Shown here: in pieces, positions 34,201 through 42,466 of the stretch
Numbering within the stretch: position 1 is the stretch's first letter
How the letters are laid out: each line of letters starts with the position of its first letter
From: Trichaptum fuscoviolaceum
Lineage: Eukaryota; Basidiomycota; Agaricomycetes; Hymenochaetales; Trichaptaceae
Assembly (NCBI GenBank): GCA_910574455.1
Contig: CAJSYZ010000004.1
Location: 2,046,001-2,110,000 of the forward strand
Direction: 5' to 3'
DNA length: 64,000 bases
Notes under the pieces: model-generated
Told to the model about the DNA's origin: nothing
Databases searched by the model: none
What the model saw: the letters and a program-made list of their open reading frames with translations, nothing else
Position numbers and translations under genes: made by a program

Positions 34201-35167
34201 AGAGCTGGAACAATATTTACGGGCTTTCATAGATACACGACAAGAAAACTGGGCCGGATTACTCCCAATGGCAGAATTCGCGCACAACACGAAAGCGCAC
34301 GCGGCAACACGACAATCCCCGTTCGCGCTTGTCTACGGCTACAATCCCGAATTCACGATTGCCCCGAGCGACGGCCTGTCCACGGTCCCCGCCGCGGACG
34401 CACGACTACAGGAGCTTCAGCAGGCACAGGAAGAGGCAAGAGCGGCTTTGGAGGTTGCGGCAGAGCGCATGAAGCAGCACTACGATCAGGCCAGGAACGA
34501 GGCCCCGCAGTACGCAGTCGGGGATAAAGTATGGCTCGAGGCGACGAACGTTCGGCGACCAGGAGCGCGCAAATTATTACCGAAACGACTAGGGCCGTAT
34601 AAAGTGAAGGCAAAGCTAAGTGACCTCACCTACAAACTCGAACTCCCCACGTCGCTGAAGATTCATCCCGTATTTCACGTATCGCTGCTCTCGCCATACC
34701 ACGAAGACGACATTCCCGGTCGAACGCAACCCCCGCCGCCCCCAGTCGAAGTAGAAGGAGATCTGGAGTACGAGGTGGAAGAGGTTCTGGATGCTAGACG
34801 ATTTAGACGGAGATTTGAATATTTGGTACGATGGAAGGGATATTCGAGCGCGGAAGATACATGGATTCCCGCAAAGGATATGGGTAATGCAAAGGCTAAA
34901 ATTCGCAGTTTCTATCGAAAACACCCGGACGCCCCTCGAGAAGTCAACGCTATCGAGCTCTGTGACCTGAGCAAGATTCAAGCTTGGCGCCCCGGAGTTG
35001 CGCCTTTGGAGGGGGGTAATGTCGAGATCCCGGGCTCCTTTTCTCATTTCCCGCACTTTCCCGCCAAGGATCCCGACATGAGCAGACAAACCCGCGGGGA
35101 GAATCCCGCCATTGGATTCCCCGCGCGAAACCTCATTCCCGAATCGCACGATCCCATGCTCACGTGA
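31289..35167 (+). CDS. Gypsy-1 Pol polyprotein (PR-RT-RNaseH-IN-chromodomain)
   Basis: The open frame runs from just after the gag TAG (31,247; first TTG 31,289) to 35,167. Domains in order: aspartic protease with LDSGASGTFINSR; reverse transcriptase with LDLRWGYHNVRL and the catalytic IIYLDDLLIF; RNase H with VECDASDFATGAVLSQ and the DKELLAI helix; integrase with an HHCC zinc finger (HDSLPAGHPG and CDTCARTKN), catalytic SCDFITQLP, SDRGPQF and a TERVNQELEQ helix; then HPVFHVSLL and a chromodomain (YLVRWKGYSSAEDTW). All catalytic residues seem present. LRWGYHN has Trp where gypsy-2 has Ser. Unusually, the frame has no stop before the polypurine tract and reads about 50 codons into the 3' LTR. 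Confidence 0.93.
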   Translation: MWPKNSLNNGPLYLTISTIDRRPRRHLKFPVQVSDGKTDALATVMLDSGASGTFINSRYVSRHGLQTRDLVIPILLRNADNSPNAIGRITKEVVLNVEMKGHLEQLTMAVADIGDDDIIMGIDWLRHHNPTIDWTNDVVDLNRCPPQCDNQQRLVPLPRLAIAEEVETPWGPDRTQAEWEAVPPGFRYSEKYWDQYHDAESYFVTTDDHFAYKIAASYTHSQAIAEKSAVKEGEKTFEELVPPEFREFADVFSKVESERLPLRKPYDHAIDLEPGKVPPYSKIYPLAPAERDALREFVDENLRKGYIRPSKSPAAAPVFFIKKKDGTLRMVVDYRRLNDITVKNRYPLPLTMELVDALQKAKVFTTLDLRWGYHNVRLKQGDEWKAAFRTQAGHFEPTVMTFGLTNAPATFQHMMNDIFKDLIGVYVIIYLDDLLIFSEDESQHDEHVREVLKRLRENDLFCKPEKCKFKQTSVEYLGMIISQGKVAMDPAKVQAVLDWPTPKKVKDIQAFLGFANFYRRFIRDFSHIVKPLTTLLKKDVRWAWTENQQFAFDYLKRMFTTAPVLMMPDMSRQFIVECDASDFATGAVLSQEGDDGLIHPVAFFSKSLNDAERNYEIYDKELLAIIRALDEWRHYLEGASHKLDIVSDHKNLLYFSESRTLTRRQARWSLFLTRFDFTIRHRPGRLGGKPDAMSRRVDLQPEGEDNTGRTLLTPEMFRLKAIRRGMTQVHGDQALLRRIRKSDQYEDELVDAIELVKSKAPRVLTKELEDWSTEEGLILYQGKVYVPKDETIRRDVVKTYHDSLPAGHPGRWKTFEMVSRNYWWPGMSNFVERYVSGCDTCARTKNRSQRPVGLLQPNEIPQGPWQAISCDFITQLPRSEDYDAIFVVVNRLTKQAHFIPTTSDIDAPETAELFLQHIWKLHGTPRQIISDRGPQFVAQFMKALFSRLGIKGTTSTAYHPQTDGQTERVNQELEQYLRAFIDTRQENWAGLLPMAEFAHNTKAHAATRQSPFALVYGYNPEFTIAPSDGLSTVPAADARLQELQQAQEEARAALEVAAERMKQHYDQARNEAPQYAVGDKVWLEATNVRRPGARKLLPKRLGPYKVKAKLSDLTYKLELPTSLKIHPVFHVSLLSPYHEDDIPGRTQPPPPPVEVEGDLEYEVEEVLDARRFRRRFEYLVRWKGYSSAEDTWIPAKDMGNAKAKIRSFYRKHPDAPREVNAIELCDLSKIQAWRPGVAPLEGGNVEIPGSFSHFPHFPAKDPDMSRQTRGENPAIGFPARNLIPESHDPMLT

Positions 35168-35838
35168 CTTATCCCGCACCAACGTCCCGGCAACCATGCA
35201 CGCATACACACACTCATTTACGACGACCCGCCACGGCACACGTACATTCACTCATCAACATACGCTCATTAATCCGTTAGTACCTCAAGGTGACGACCTG
35301 CAACAGTCTGGCATACCTAGTCTGGCTAGTCGCGGCCCCGGACCGGACGCTGACGTCCACGGACAGGCCGTAGCCATCTGGAGAGACGGGATAGACATGC
35401 CTAGCAGTGCGGTCGTAGCATGTATCGTTTGTAGTAGATAGGTGCGCATTGCGCAAGGACACTTAGCGTAGATTAACTATACAGTCTTTACGAAGTAGAT
35501 AAATAGCTGTAGGGCATCGTAAGGAGCACCCCACTTTTGACCTCTTGTGGAGTGCTTCCTTAGGTGCGATCTCTCTCTTTTCTCCTGTGTAGTTAGTTGC
35601 GCAATACTTACTTGTGGAGTGCTTCCTTAGGGATCCGCTTACTTGTCGTTCAAAGCAGTGAAGAGTCCTAGCTGGCCTTGAGAATCCCGCGACGCGCCTG
35701 GATAGAATCCCGCGCGTTTCCCGCCTGAATTCCCACGCTCGTTCCCAGTCGCGAATCCAGATTCCCGAACGCGGGTTCTTGTCGCGAATTCCAGTTTCCC
35801 GAAACTGTTTCCCGCTACAGTTCCCGACGGTCGTAACA
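35020..35838 (+). repeat. Gypsy-1 3' LTR (819 bp)
   Basis: Starts TGTCGAGATCC after GGAGGGGGGTAA and ends GTCGTAACA, directly followed by CGCGC (35,839-35,843), the right copy of the target duplication. Confidence 0.95.
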
Positions 35839-35843
35839 CGCGC

Positions 35844-36724
35844 TCTCGATGTAGACACGCGAAGTGTCCAACTCTGGCTCTCCTACACGGAGATGGAACT
35901 GAAGGGGCGAAACATCCAGCACGCACGCAATCTGATTGACCGGGCAGTGACTTTGTTGCGGCGCATCGACCAACTCTGGTACAAATACGTGCATCTGAAG
36001 GAACCGCTCGGAAACGTCGCTGGCGCGCGTCAAGTGTTTGAGCGATGGGTGCAGTGGGAGCCAGAGGACAAGGCATGGCAGGCGTACATCAAGCTCGAAG
36101 AGCAGTACCAAGAACCTGATCGCGCGAGTGCGATCTACGAGCGGTGGGTTGCTGTTCGACCTGGACCCCACATCTGGTTCAAGTGGGCGAAGTTTGAGGA
36201 GGGGCAAATCGGGCCTAGGCTCGTGAGGTGTTCCAGATGGCACTGGAGTTCTTTGGTGATGATGCGGAACAAATTGAGAAGGATGGAAACACGATTGAAG
36301 GAGTACGACTGAGCTAGGGTAATCCACAAGGTACGCACTCCCCAAGCTTTATGTGCTTCTACGTTTTAAAACCCCCTAGTTTGCGCTGGACAGATTACCT
36401 CGCTCCAAGTCTTAGCCCCTCTATGCTGCCTACACCAAGTTTGAAAGCAGCATGGAACTCGGAACACCCTTGAAACCACTGTTCTGGGGAAGAGGAGGAG
36501 CCAGTGTGAGGAAGAACTTGCGCACGACGGTCGAAATTACAACGTATGGTTTGACTATACTCGCTTGGAAGAAGACTCACTGAGGTCACTTCGGGAGGAA
36601 GACGTGTCTGAGGACAAGATTGAAAGCGCGATATACCGGGTTTGTGAAGTCTACGAGCAAGCTGTTGCGCAAATACGCCCCGGTGACTTGAAGCGTCACT
36701 GGAGACAATACATCTTTCTGTGGC
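35844..36724 (+). pseudogene. Clf1-like pseudogene, piece B (middle HAT repeats)
   Basis: Continues piece A in the same codon (Ala, then [20 protein letters not shown]). HAT repeats follow: [49 protein letters not shown] and [15 protein letters not shown]. Near 36,200 the frame breaks: [19 protein letters not shown] is in another frame. The next segment (KFALDRLPRSKS) has an in-frame TAG at 36,413-36,415. Another frame change lies before ETTVLGKRRSQCEEELAHDG. The last exon reads VYEQAVAQIRP and RHWRQYIFLW, then meets gypsy-2. The final bases GTGGC are the left copy of its target duplication. The gene is therefore dead apart from the insertions. Confidence 0.85.
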
Positions 36725-37304
36725 TGTCAGGAATCGCCACGGATTTACTTATTGTTTTCTTTTATTTTCCGTTTACTTATGATTTACTGATGTTTTTATT
36801 TACTTTCGATTCCTGACATCGTACGAGACACTCGTACGGTCTCGTACGGTCAGCGGTACGCGCTCGGTACGAAGCCCGTACGGCGCGTACACCTTTGCAT
36901 CTGTCTGCACACGGGATTATTGTTTCTTTTCATTCTATTCACTAACGGACACCTTTTGGTGCGCTTGGGTTCAAACCCGGCGCGCCAGCGATGCTTATTC
37001 ATCTTTCTATTTGTATTTCAAATTCGGATCGGACCACGGGTCCGTACGGACGGTGGCTTGGAGGAACTGTATAGTTCCTCCTGCGCTTGCCAAAAGCGCC
37101 CGTCCGCCTGAGAAGCACTCCACTTTTGGTCTCTTGTCAAGTGCTTCCCAGGTGACGTTATATTTGTGCTTCTGATGTGTAGAATAGCTTAATTGACTTG
37201 TCAAGTGCTTCCCAGAGTGTGGAACCGCTTTGCATAGCCGCTGATCGTCCGATTTACATCGTCCGAGGTCCTGAGAACGCATAGAACCACTCTGTGTCGT
37301 AACA
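36725..37304 (+). repeat. Gypsy-2 5' LTR (580 bp)
   Basis: Near-identical to 42,467-43,047. It contains clustered CGTACGG words (about six CGTAC), and a hairpin with the 8-bp stem GAAGCACT (37,112-37,119) and AGTGCTTC (37,140-37,147). The loop holds the primer-complementary CACTTTTGGTCT. Confidence 0.95.
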
Positions 37305-37318
37305 TTAGACCAAAAGTG
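37121..37318 (+). promoter_or_regulatory. Gypsy-2 self-priming pair: LTR loop and primer-binding site
   Basis: AGACCAAAAGTG at 37,307-37,318, two bases after the LTR, is the exact reverse complement of CACTTTTGGTCT at 37,121-37,132. Compared with gypsy-1, both partners have changed together (AGGTC to AGACC, and GACCT to GGTCT), which keeps the pairing. Confidence 0.8.
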
Positions 37319-37400
37319 TTTTTTCTCACTACCTCGCGCGAAAAAACTCGTACCGTTCGAACCATTCTGCCGACGCTCGCTTCGTTCGAACGCCCGTACG

Positions 37401-38600
37401 ATGCAGAACGCTACACCGCCTGTTCCTGCGCCCGGAGGCCCTCCTGGAGCGCCCCCCGTCGCACCCGTGCAGGCACCCGTACCCCCACAACCCCCAACTA
37501 TGGATGAGGCGACTCAGGCTATGCTGAACCAGTATATGGCCCCCTGGAGGGAGCAGATCGATCAGTTGCTTCAGCAGAATGCATACTTGAAGGGAGCGCT
37601 CGAAACACGCGTCGCCGAACCGCGCGGTACGAAGGGTCCGAAGATTCCACCCCCAGGCTTGTTTTACGGCCCCAAGGGCGATGCCGCGGACAAGGACAAG
37701 CTTTCGTACGAAGCTTGGTCCGGTCAGGTGCGGAACTACATCTCTATGCGCCCGCACGAGTTCCCGGACGAGCGTACGAAGTGCCAGTTCGCGGCGACTT
37801 ACCTTCGAGGCCCTGCAGACGAGTGGGTGCGTCCCTACATGGACTCGATCCACAAGGGCGAGCCGGTCGCCATTTTCGACAAGTTGGACACTTTCTTGGA
37901 GTCTCTGGCTGCTGGATATGGTGAAGCTGATGCTGTTGCTGCTGCTGAGAACGAAATTATGGCTCTCAGGCAGACTGGAACCGTGGCGGAGTATGCGGCT
38001 CGCTACAGGGCTCTCAAGGTCAAGACCAAATGGGTTGCTGACGATAAACCATGGATTGCTTGGTTCCGGTACGGACTTTCGAACCGTTTTCGTACGGACC
38101 TGACGCTCAAGAAGATGCCTGAGGACTTTGATGGGTATGTGAAGGCCTGTTGTGTCTACGATGATGAGCTGCGAGCCATCCGTGCCACAACTCGTACCAA
38201 CCCCATCCCTCAGCGCACTGGAACTGCTTTCCAGACGCGTCAGACGTCGAACTCGAACCAGCCTCGTACCGGCTCGAGCCACCGTGATCCGAACGCGATG
38301 GAGGTGGACCAGATCAGTAGGGAAGAGGCGCTGCGCAAGGGGTTATGCTTCCACTGTGGCGAGAAAGGTCATATGTCCGCCAAGTGCCCCAAGCGCCACG
38401 CGTCTAATACCTCGAACCGTACGAACGTCAGTACGGCCTCGACACCCCAGGTACCGGCCCCAGCTCCCACTGCTTCGATCTCTGACGTCTCGGACGAGAC
38501 CCCCCTCGTACCGAGCGGTACGACCGAACGCCCAATCTCTGTTTCTGATGCTGCCAAAGTCCTTATGGCACACCTCTCGAAGGAATCGGGTTTCAACTAG
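37401..38600 (+). CDS. Gypsy-2 Gag
   Basis: Structural protein of the retrotransposon particle, 399 aa, from ATG 37,401 (MQNATPPVPAPGG). A Pro-rich N-terminus is followed by a short coiled coil (QIDQLLQQNAYLKGALE). The capsid-like domain shows IPPPGLFYGPKGDAADKD, YLRGPADEWVRPYM and IMALRQTGTVAEYAARYRAL. A CCHC zinc knuckle CFHCGEKGHMSAKC lies at about residues 315-328. The frame is intact to the TAG at 38,598-38,600, which lies inside the recoding signal that gives Gag-Pol. It shares the TGTVAE motif with gypsy-1 gag. Confidence 0.93.
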   Translation: MQNATPPVPAPGGPPGAPPVAPVQAPVPPQPPTMDEATQAMLNQYMAPWREQIDQLLQQNAYLKGALETRVAEPRGTKGPKIPPPGLFYGPKGDAADKDKLSYEAWSGQVRNYISMRPHEFPDERTKCQFAATYLRGPADEWVRPYMDSIHKGEPVAIFDKLDTFLESLAAGYGEADAVAAAENEIMALRQTGTVAEYAARYRALKVKTKWVADDKPWIAWFRYGLSNRFRTDLTLKKMPEDFDGYVKACCVYDDELRAIRATTRTNPIPQRTGTAFQTRQTSNSNQPRTGSSHRDPNAMEVDQISREEALRKGLCFHCGEKGHMSAKCPKRHASNTSNRTNVSTASTPQVPAPAPTASISDVSDETPLVPSGTTERPISVSDAAKVLMAHLSKESGFN

Positions 38601-38633
38601 GGTCTCAGCGCATCGTCGCGCCGCTCGAGACCC
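38588..38633 (+). promoter_or_regulatory. Gypsy-2 gag-pol -1 frameshift signal
   Basis: The heptamer G GGT TTC (38,588-38,594), in gag phase, fits the X XXY YYZ slippery rule. After five spacer bases comes a stem of GGGTCTC (38,600-38,606) and GAGACCC (38,627-38,633), extended inward by AGCG/CGCT. A -1 slip reads GGG TTT CAA CTA GGG and enters the pol frame, avoiding the gag TAG at 38,598-38,600. Confidence 0.8.
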
Positions 38634-41600
38634 ATAACCGATTCTCTTGTTTAGAAAATGATGTCCCAGTCCCTTCTATGTCTACTAGTATACAGTCAAT
38701 AGACAAGAAGTTGCGCCGGTTCATTCGTTTTCCTGTGAGAGTCAGCGATGGCAGAAAGATTTTAAGGATGAGAGCCTTCTTAGACAGTGGGGCCTCATCG
38801 ATATTTATTAACCGTACGGTTGTCGAACGGTTCGGGCTCCGTACGAGACCCTTGGTCCCTCGTACGCGGTTGTACAATGCCGACAACTCTTTGAACAATG
38901 TGGGCTGGCTCACAGATGAAGTGCCGATTAGTTTAACGGTCGGATCGCACACTGAGAACGTGACTGCAGTGGTGGCGGACATTGGGGACTATCCTCTGAT
39001 TATTGGGGTCGACTGGCTGCGACTCCACAACCCAGAGATCGACTGGGCGAACGACCAGATGACCTTTACGCGCTGTGCGAAGGCCTGTCAGCCTCGTACG
39101 GACCGTACGGAGTTTCAGATGGAAGGTCCCCTGGAGTCAGACGCAGTGTGCACGGCTCGTACGGAGACCTCGAACCGCGCACGCCGCGCGAAGCCTCGGC
39201 CACCTCCTCGAACTCGAGTGACGGTAGCTGAGCTCGAGGACGAACCGTACGACTCGGGTGGTACGGACGAACAGGTTAGCGAAAGAGATAAGGTTCCGCC
39301 AGGCTTCCGGTATTCTGAGAAGTATTGGGATGTCTATCACGATTCTGAGGAATTCTTTGTCACGGATGACCCGGATTTCGCACAGCGGATCGCCGCTTCA
39401 TACACCTGGTCTCAGGCAATTGCTGAGAAGACTGCAGTGAAGGAAGGCGAGAAGTCGTTCGAAGAACTCGTACCGCCGCAGTACCGCGATTTCGCCAAAG
39501 TCTTCTCGAAGGACCGGGCAGAACGCCTCCCCACCCGTAAACCGTACGACCATGCGATCGACCTCGTACCGGGTGCGGTACCTTCTTACAGTAAGATCTA
39601 TCCCATGGCGCCGAACGAGCGTACGGCGCTGAAGGAATTCATCGAGGAGAACTTGAGGAAGGGGTACATTCGACCCTCCAAGTCTCCGGCTGCGGCTCCG
39701 GTCTTCTTTATCAAGAAGAAGGACGGTTCGCTGCGCATGGTGGTAGATTATCGCAAGCTCAATGCGATGACTGTGAAGAACAGGTATCCACTGCCTCTCA
39801 CCACTGAGCTAGTCGATGCCTTGAAGAAAGCGAAGGTGTTTACGACCTTAGACCTTCGATCCGGGTACCACAACGTACGGATGAAGGAAGGAGACGAGTG
39901 GAAAGCGGCCTTTCGTACGCAGGAAGGCCACTTCGAACCGACAGTGATGACCTTCGGACTCACCAATGCTCCGGCGACGTTCCAGCACATGATGAACGAC
40001 ATCTTCAAAGATCTGAATGGGGTGATTGTGATCATCTATCTTGACGATTTGCTGATTTTCTCTGAGAATGAGGAAGATCATGTCGAGCACGTTCGTACCG
40101 TACTCGAACGGCTCGAGAAGCACGACCTGTTTGTCAAGCCGGAGAAGTGTAAGTTCCACCAGTCTTCTGTGGAATACCTAGGCATGGTTATCGGAGCCGG
40201 TACGGTTTCGATGGACCCGGCCAAGGTCAGTGCGGTTCTGGAGTGGCCTACACCTGCAAAGGTCAAGGATATTCAAGCCTTCCTCGGCTTTGCGAACTTC
40301 TATCGCCGGTTTATCGAGGATTACTCCCGGATCGTACGGCCTATGACCGAACTGCTTCGAAAGGACGTCCGGTTCGAGTGGGGTACGAGACAACAAGCCT
40401 CGTTCGACGAGTTGAAGCGTCGATTCACTCAAGCACCGGTACTGGCCATGCCTGACCTCGAGAAACCATTTATTCTTGAGTGTGACGCTTCTGACTTTGC
40501 GACAGGTGCAGTACTGTCGCAGGTCGGTACGGACGGTACGATTCATCCGGTGGCTTTCTACTCGAAATCGCTAAATGATGCGGAGCGAAACTACGAGATC
40601 TATGATAAGGAGCTACTGGCTATCGTACGGTCGCTCGATGAGTGGAGACATTATCTCGAAGGGTCTCCACACAAGATCGACGTTGTCTCGGACCACAAGA
40701 ACCTGCTCTACTTCTCTGAAGCTCGCAATCTCACTCGCAGACAAGCTCGCTGGAGTATTTTCCTCAGTCGGTTCGACTTCACAATCCGACATCGCCCTGG
40801 CCGGCTTGGGGGCAAGCCAGACGCGATGTCACGTCGTACCGACCTCGAACCAAATGGTCCGGACAACACGAACCGGACGCTGTTGGACAGAGACTTGTTT
40901 CGCCTGCACGCGATGCGTCGAGGCATGGTACGGCTCGAGGGGGACACGGCGTTGTTGCGAAGGATCCGGAGTTCGAAGAGTTGGGATGAGGAATTGGTAG
41001 AGGCGATCGAGGCACTGAAGGGGAAGGCCCCTGTGTCCTTGAAGAAGGAGTTGGAGGACTGGAACACGGAGGATGGACTGCTGCTGTACCGAGGGAAGGT
41101 CTACGTACCGAAGGACGAGGAAATTCGGAGAGATATTGTGAAATTACATCATGATTCTCTGCCGGTGGGACACCCCGGACGGTGGAAGACGTACGAGCTG
41201 GTGAGTCGCAACTATTGGTGGCCAGGGATGTCTTCTTTTGTCGAGCGGTACGTGTCCGGGTGCGATACCTGTATGCGCACCAAGAATATTCCCCAAAGAC
41301 CCGTCGGACCGCTCGAACCGAACGAGGTACCGTCCGGACCATGGCAGACCATCTCCTGCGACTTTATCACGCAGCTGCCACCGTCTGAGGGTTTCGACGC
41401 GATCTTTGTGGTGGTTGACCGGCTCACCAAGCAGGCGCACTTCGTACCAACAACGTCCGACGTTGACTCGACTCGTACGGCCGAACTGTTCGTGTCCGAG
41501 GTGTGGAAACACCATGGTACGCCTCGAAAAATCATCTCGGACCGCGGGCCCCAGTTTGTATCACGCTTCATGAAGGAGTTCTTCAAGCGACTTGGTATTA

Positions 41601-42409
41601 AAGGTGCTACTTCGACTTCTTTCCACCCTCAGACTGATGGTCAGACCGAACGAGTAAATCAGGAGCTCGAACAGTATCTTCGAGCCTTCACAGACGTTCG
41701 GCAGGAGAACTGGGCTCGGCTGCTGCCTATGGCCGAGTTTGCGCACAATACTCGTGCGCATTCAGCCACTCGGACCTCGCCGTTCGCGCTGTTGTACGGG
41801 TACGAGCCCGGGTTCGCCATCGTACCGAGTACGGGTCTTTCGACCGTACCAGCAGCTGATGATCGTCTAGACATGCTGAAGAAGGCTCAGGACGATGCCC
41901 AGGCCGCGTTGGAAGTTGCTGCGGATCGTATGAAGCGCTACTACGACCAGCACCGTACGGACGTACCGGACATCGAACCAGGTGATCGTGTCTGGCTCGA
42001 GGCTCGAAATATAGCCTTGCCAGGTGCCAGGAAGCTCAATCATCGTCGACTGGGTCCGTACGAGGTCGTACGAAAGCTAAGTCCGCTAAACTATGAGCTG
42101 AAACTTCCAGCTTCGATGAAGGTGCACCCAGTCTTCCATGTCTCGCTCCTGACCAAGTACCAGTCGGACACGATCCCCGGACGCGTACAGACCCCTCCCG
42201 AGCCCGTACCAATCAATGGGGACATTGAGTACGAAGTTCAGGAGATACTGAACTCGCGTCGTACGGGCCGTACGCAAAAACTTCAGTATTTGGTTCGATG
42301 GAAGGGTTACCAGTCGGACGAAGATACCTGGCTCGACGCGGCTAATATGGAACACGCACAAGCTCGAATTCGTGCTTTCCATCGCAAATACCCATTGGCG
42401 GTACGGTGA
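38597..42409 (+). CDS. Gypsy-2 Pol polyprotein (PR-RT-RNaseH-IN-chromodomain)
   Basis: Open in the -1 frame relative to gag from the frameshift site to TGA at 42,407. The first ATG, 38,678, would give 1,243 aa. Domains: protease with FLDSGASSIFINRT; reverse transcriptase with LDLRSGYHNVRM and IIYLDDLLIFS; RNase H with LECDASDFATGAVLSQ and YDKELLAIVRSLDEW; integrase with HHDSLPVGHPG, CDTCMRTKN, SCDFITQLP, SDRGPQFVS and TERVNQELEQYLR; the GPY-like RRLGPYEVVRKLS; HPVFHVSLL; and a chromodomain with EYEVQEILNSRR and YLVRWKGYQSDEDTW. The chromodomain would tether integration to modified histones. No stop or frameshift is seen, so this copy may be active. Confidence 0.95.
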   Translation, partial: LGSQRIVAPLETHNRFSCLENDVPVPSMSTSIQSIDKKLRRFIRFPVRVSDGRKILRMRAFLDSGASSIFINRTVVERFGLRTRPLVPRTRLYNADNSLNNVGWLTDEVPISLTVGSHTENVTAVVADIGDYPLIIGVDWLRLHNPEIDWANDQMTFTRCAKACQPRTDRTEFQMEGPLESDAVCTARTETSNRARRAKPRPPPRTRVTVAELEDEPYDSGGTDEQVSERDKVPPGFRYSEKYWDVYHDSEEFFVTDDPDFAQRIAASYTWSQAIAEKTAVKEGEKSFEELVPPQYRDFAKVFSKDRAERLPTRKPYDHAIDLVPGAVPSYSKIYPMAPNERTALKEFIEENLRKGYIRPSKSPAAAPVFFIKKKDGSLRMVVDYRKLNAMTVKNRYPLPLTTELVDALKKAKVFTTLDLRSGYHNVRMKEGDEWKAAFRTQEGHFEPTVMTFGLTNAPATFQHMMNDIFKDLNGVIVIIYLDDLLIFSENEEDHVEHVRTVLERLEKHDLFVKPEKCKFHQSSVEYLGMVIGAGTVSMDPAKVSAVLEWPTPAKVKDIQAFLGFANFYRRFIEDYSRIVRPMTELLRKDVRFEWGTRQQASFDELKRRFTQAPVLAMPDLEKPFILECDASDFATGAVLSQVGTDGTIHPVAFYSKSLNDAERNYEIYDKELLAIVRSLDEWRHYLEGSPHKIDVVSDHKNLLYFSEARNLTRRQARWSIFLSRFDFTIRHRPGRLGGKPDAMSRRTDLEPNGPDNTNRTLLDRDLFRLHAMRRGMVRLEGDTALLRRIRSSKSWDEELVEAIEALKGKAPVSLKKELEDWNTEDGLLLYRGKVYVPKDEEIRRDIVKLHHDSLPVGHPGRWKTYELVSRNYWWPGMSSFVERYVSGCDTCMRTKNIPQRPVGPLEPNEVPSGPWQTISCDFITQLPPSEGFDAIFVVVDRLTKQAHFVPTTSDVDSTRTAELFVSEVWKHHGTPRKIISDRGPQFVSRFMKEFFKRLGIKGATSTSFHPQTDGQTERVNQELEQYLRAFTDVRQENWARLLPMAEFAHNTRAHSATRTSPFALLYGYEPGFAIVPSTGLSTVPAADDRLDMLKKAQDDAQAALEVAADRMKRYYDQHRTDVPDIEPGDRVWLEARNIALPGARKLNHRRLGPYEVVRKLSPLNYELKLPASMKVHPVFHVSLLTKYQSDTIPGRVQTPPEPVPINGDIEYEVQEILNSRRTGRTQKLQYLVRWKGYQSDEDTWLDAANMEHAQARIRAFHRKYPLAVR

Positions 42410-42466
42410 CCGTACGGATCGGTATGAACACGCACGCTGTTTAGCAGCGTCCTTGGAGGGGGGTAA

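Larger units (their letters stand above)
29132..35838 (+). mobile_element. Gypsy-1: full-length Ty3/gypsy chromovirus
   Basis: A 6,707-bp LTR retrotransposon with LTRs 29,132-29,949 and 35,020-35,838. They start TGTCGAGATCC, end GTCGTAACA, and differ only by one substitution and one 1-bp indel by eye. The primer-binding site is at 29,952-29,962 and the polypurine tract GGAGGGGGGTAA directly precedes the 3' LTR. Gag is broken by an in-frame TAG and a frame change; pol is open throughout. The element interrupts a Clf1 pseudogene. On the right it is followed directly by CGCGC of the target, but on the left it abuts the small LTR-type element, so it lacks its own pair of target duplications. The chromodomain at the C-terminus of Pol marks it as a chromovirus. 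Confidence 0.95.

Noticed and set aside
34616..35251. Long antisense frames across the gypsy elements (for example 34,616-35,251 and 37,329-38,282 minus)
   Set aside because: They lie opposite gag, pol or LTR sequence and show no domain; they are shadows of the GC-rich coding strand.
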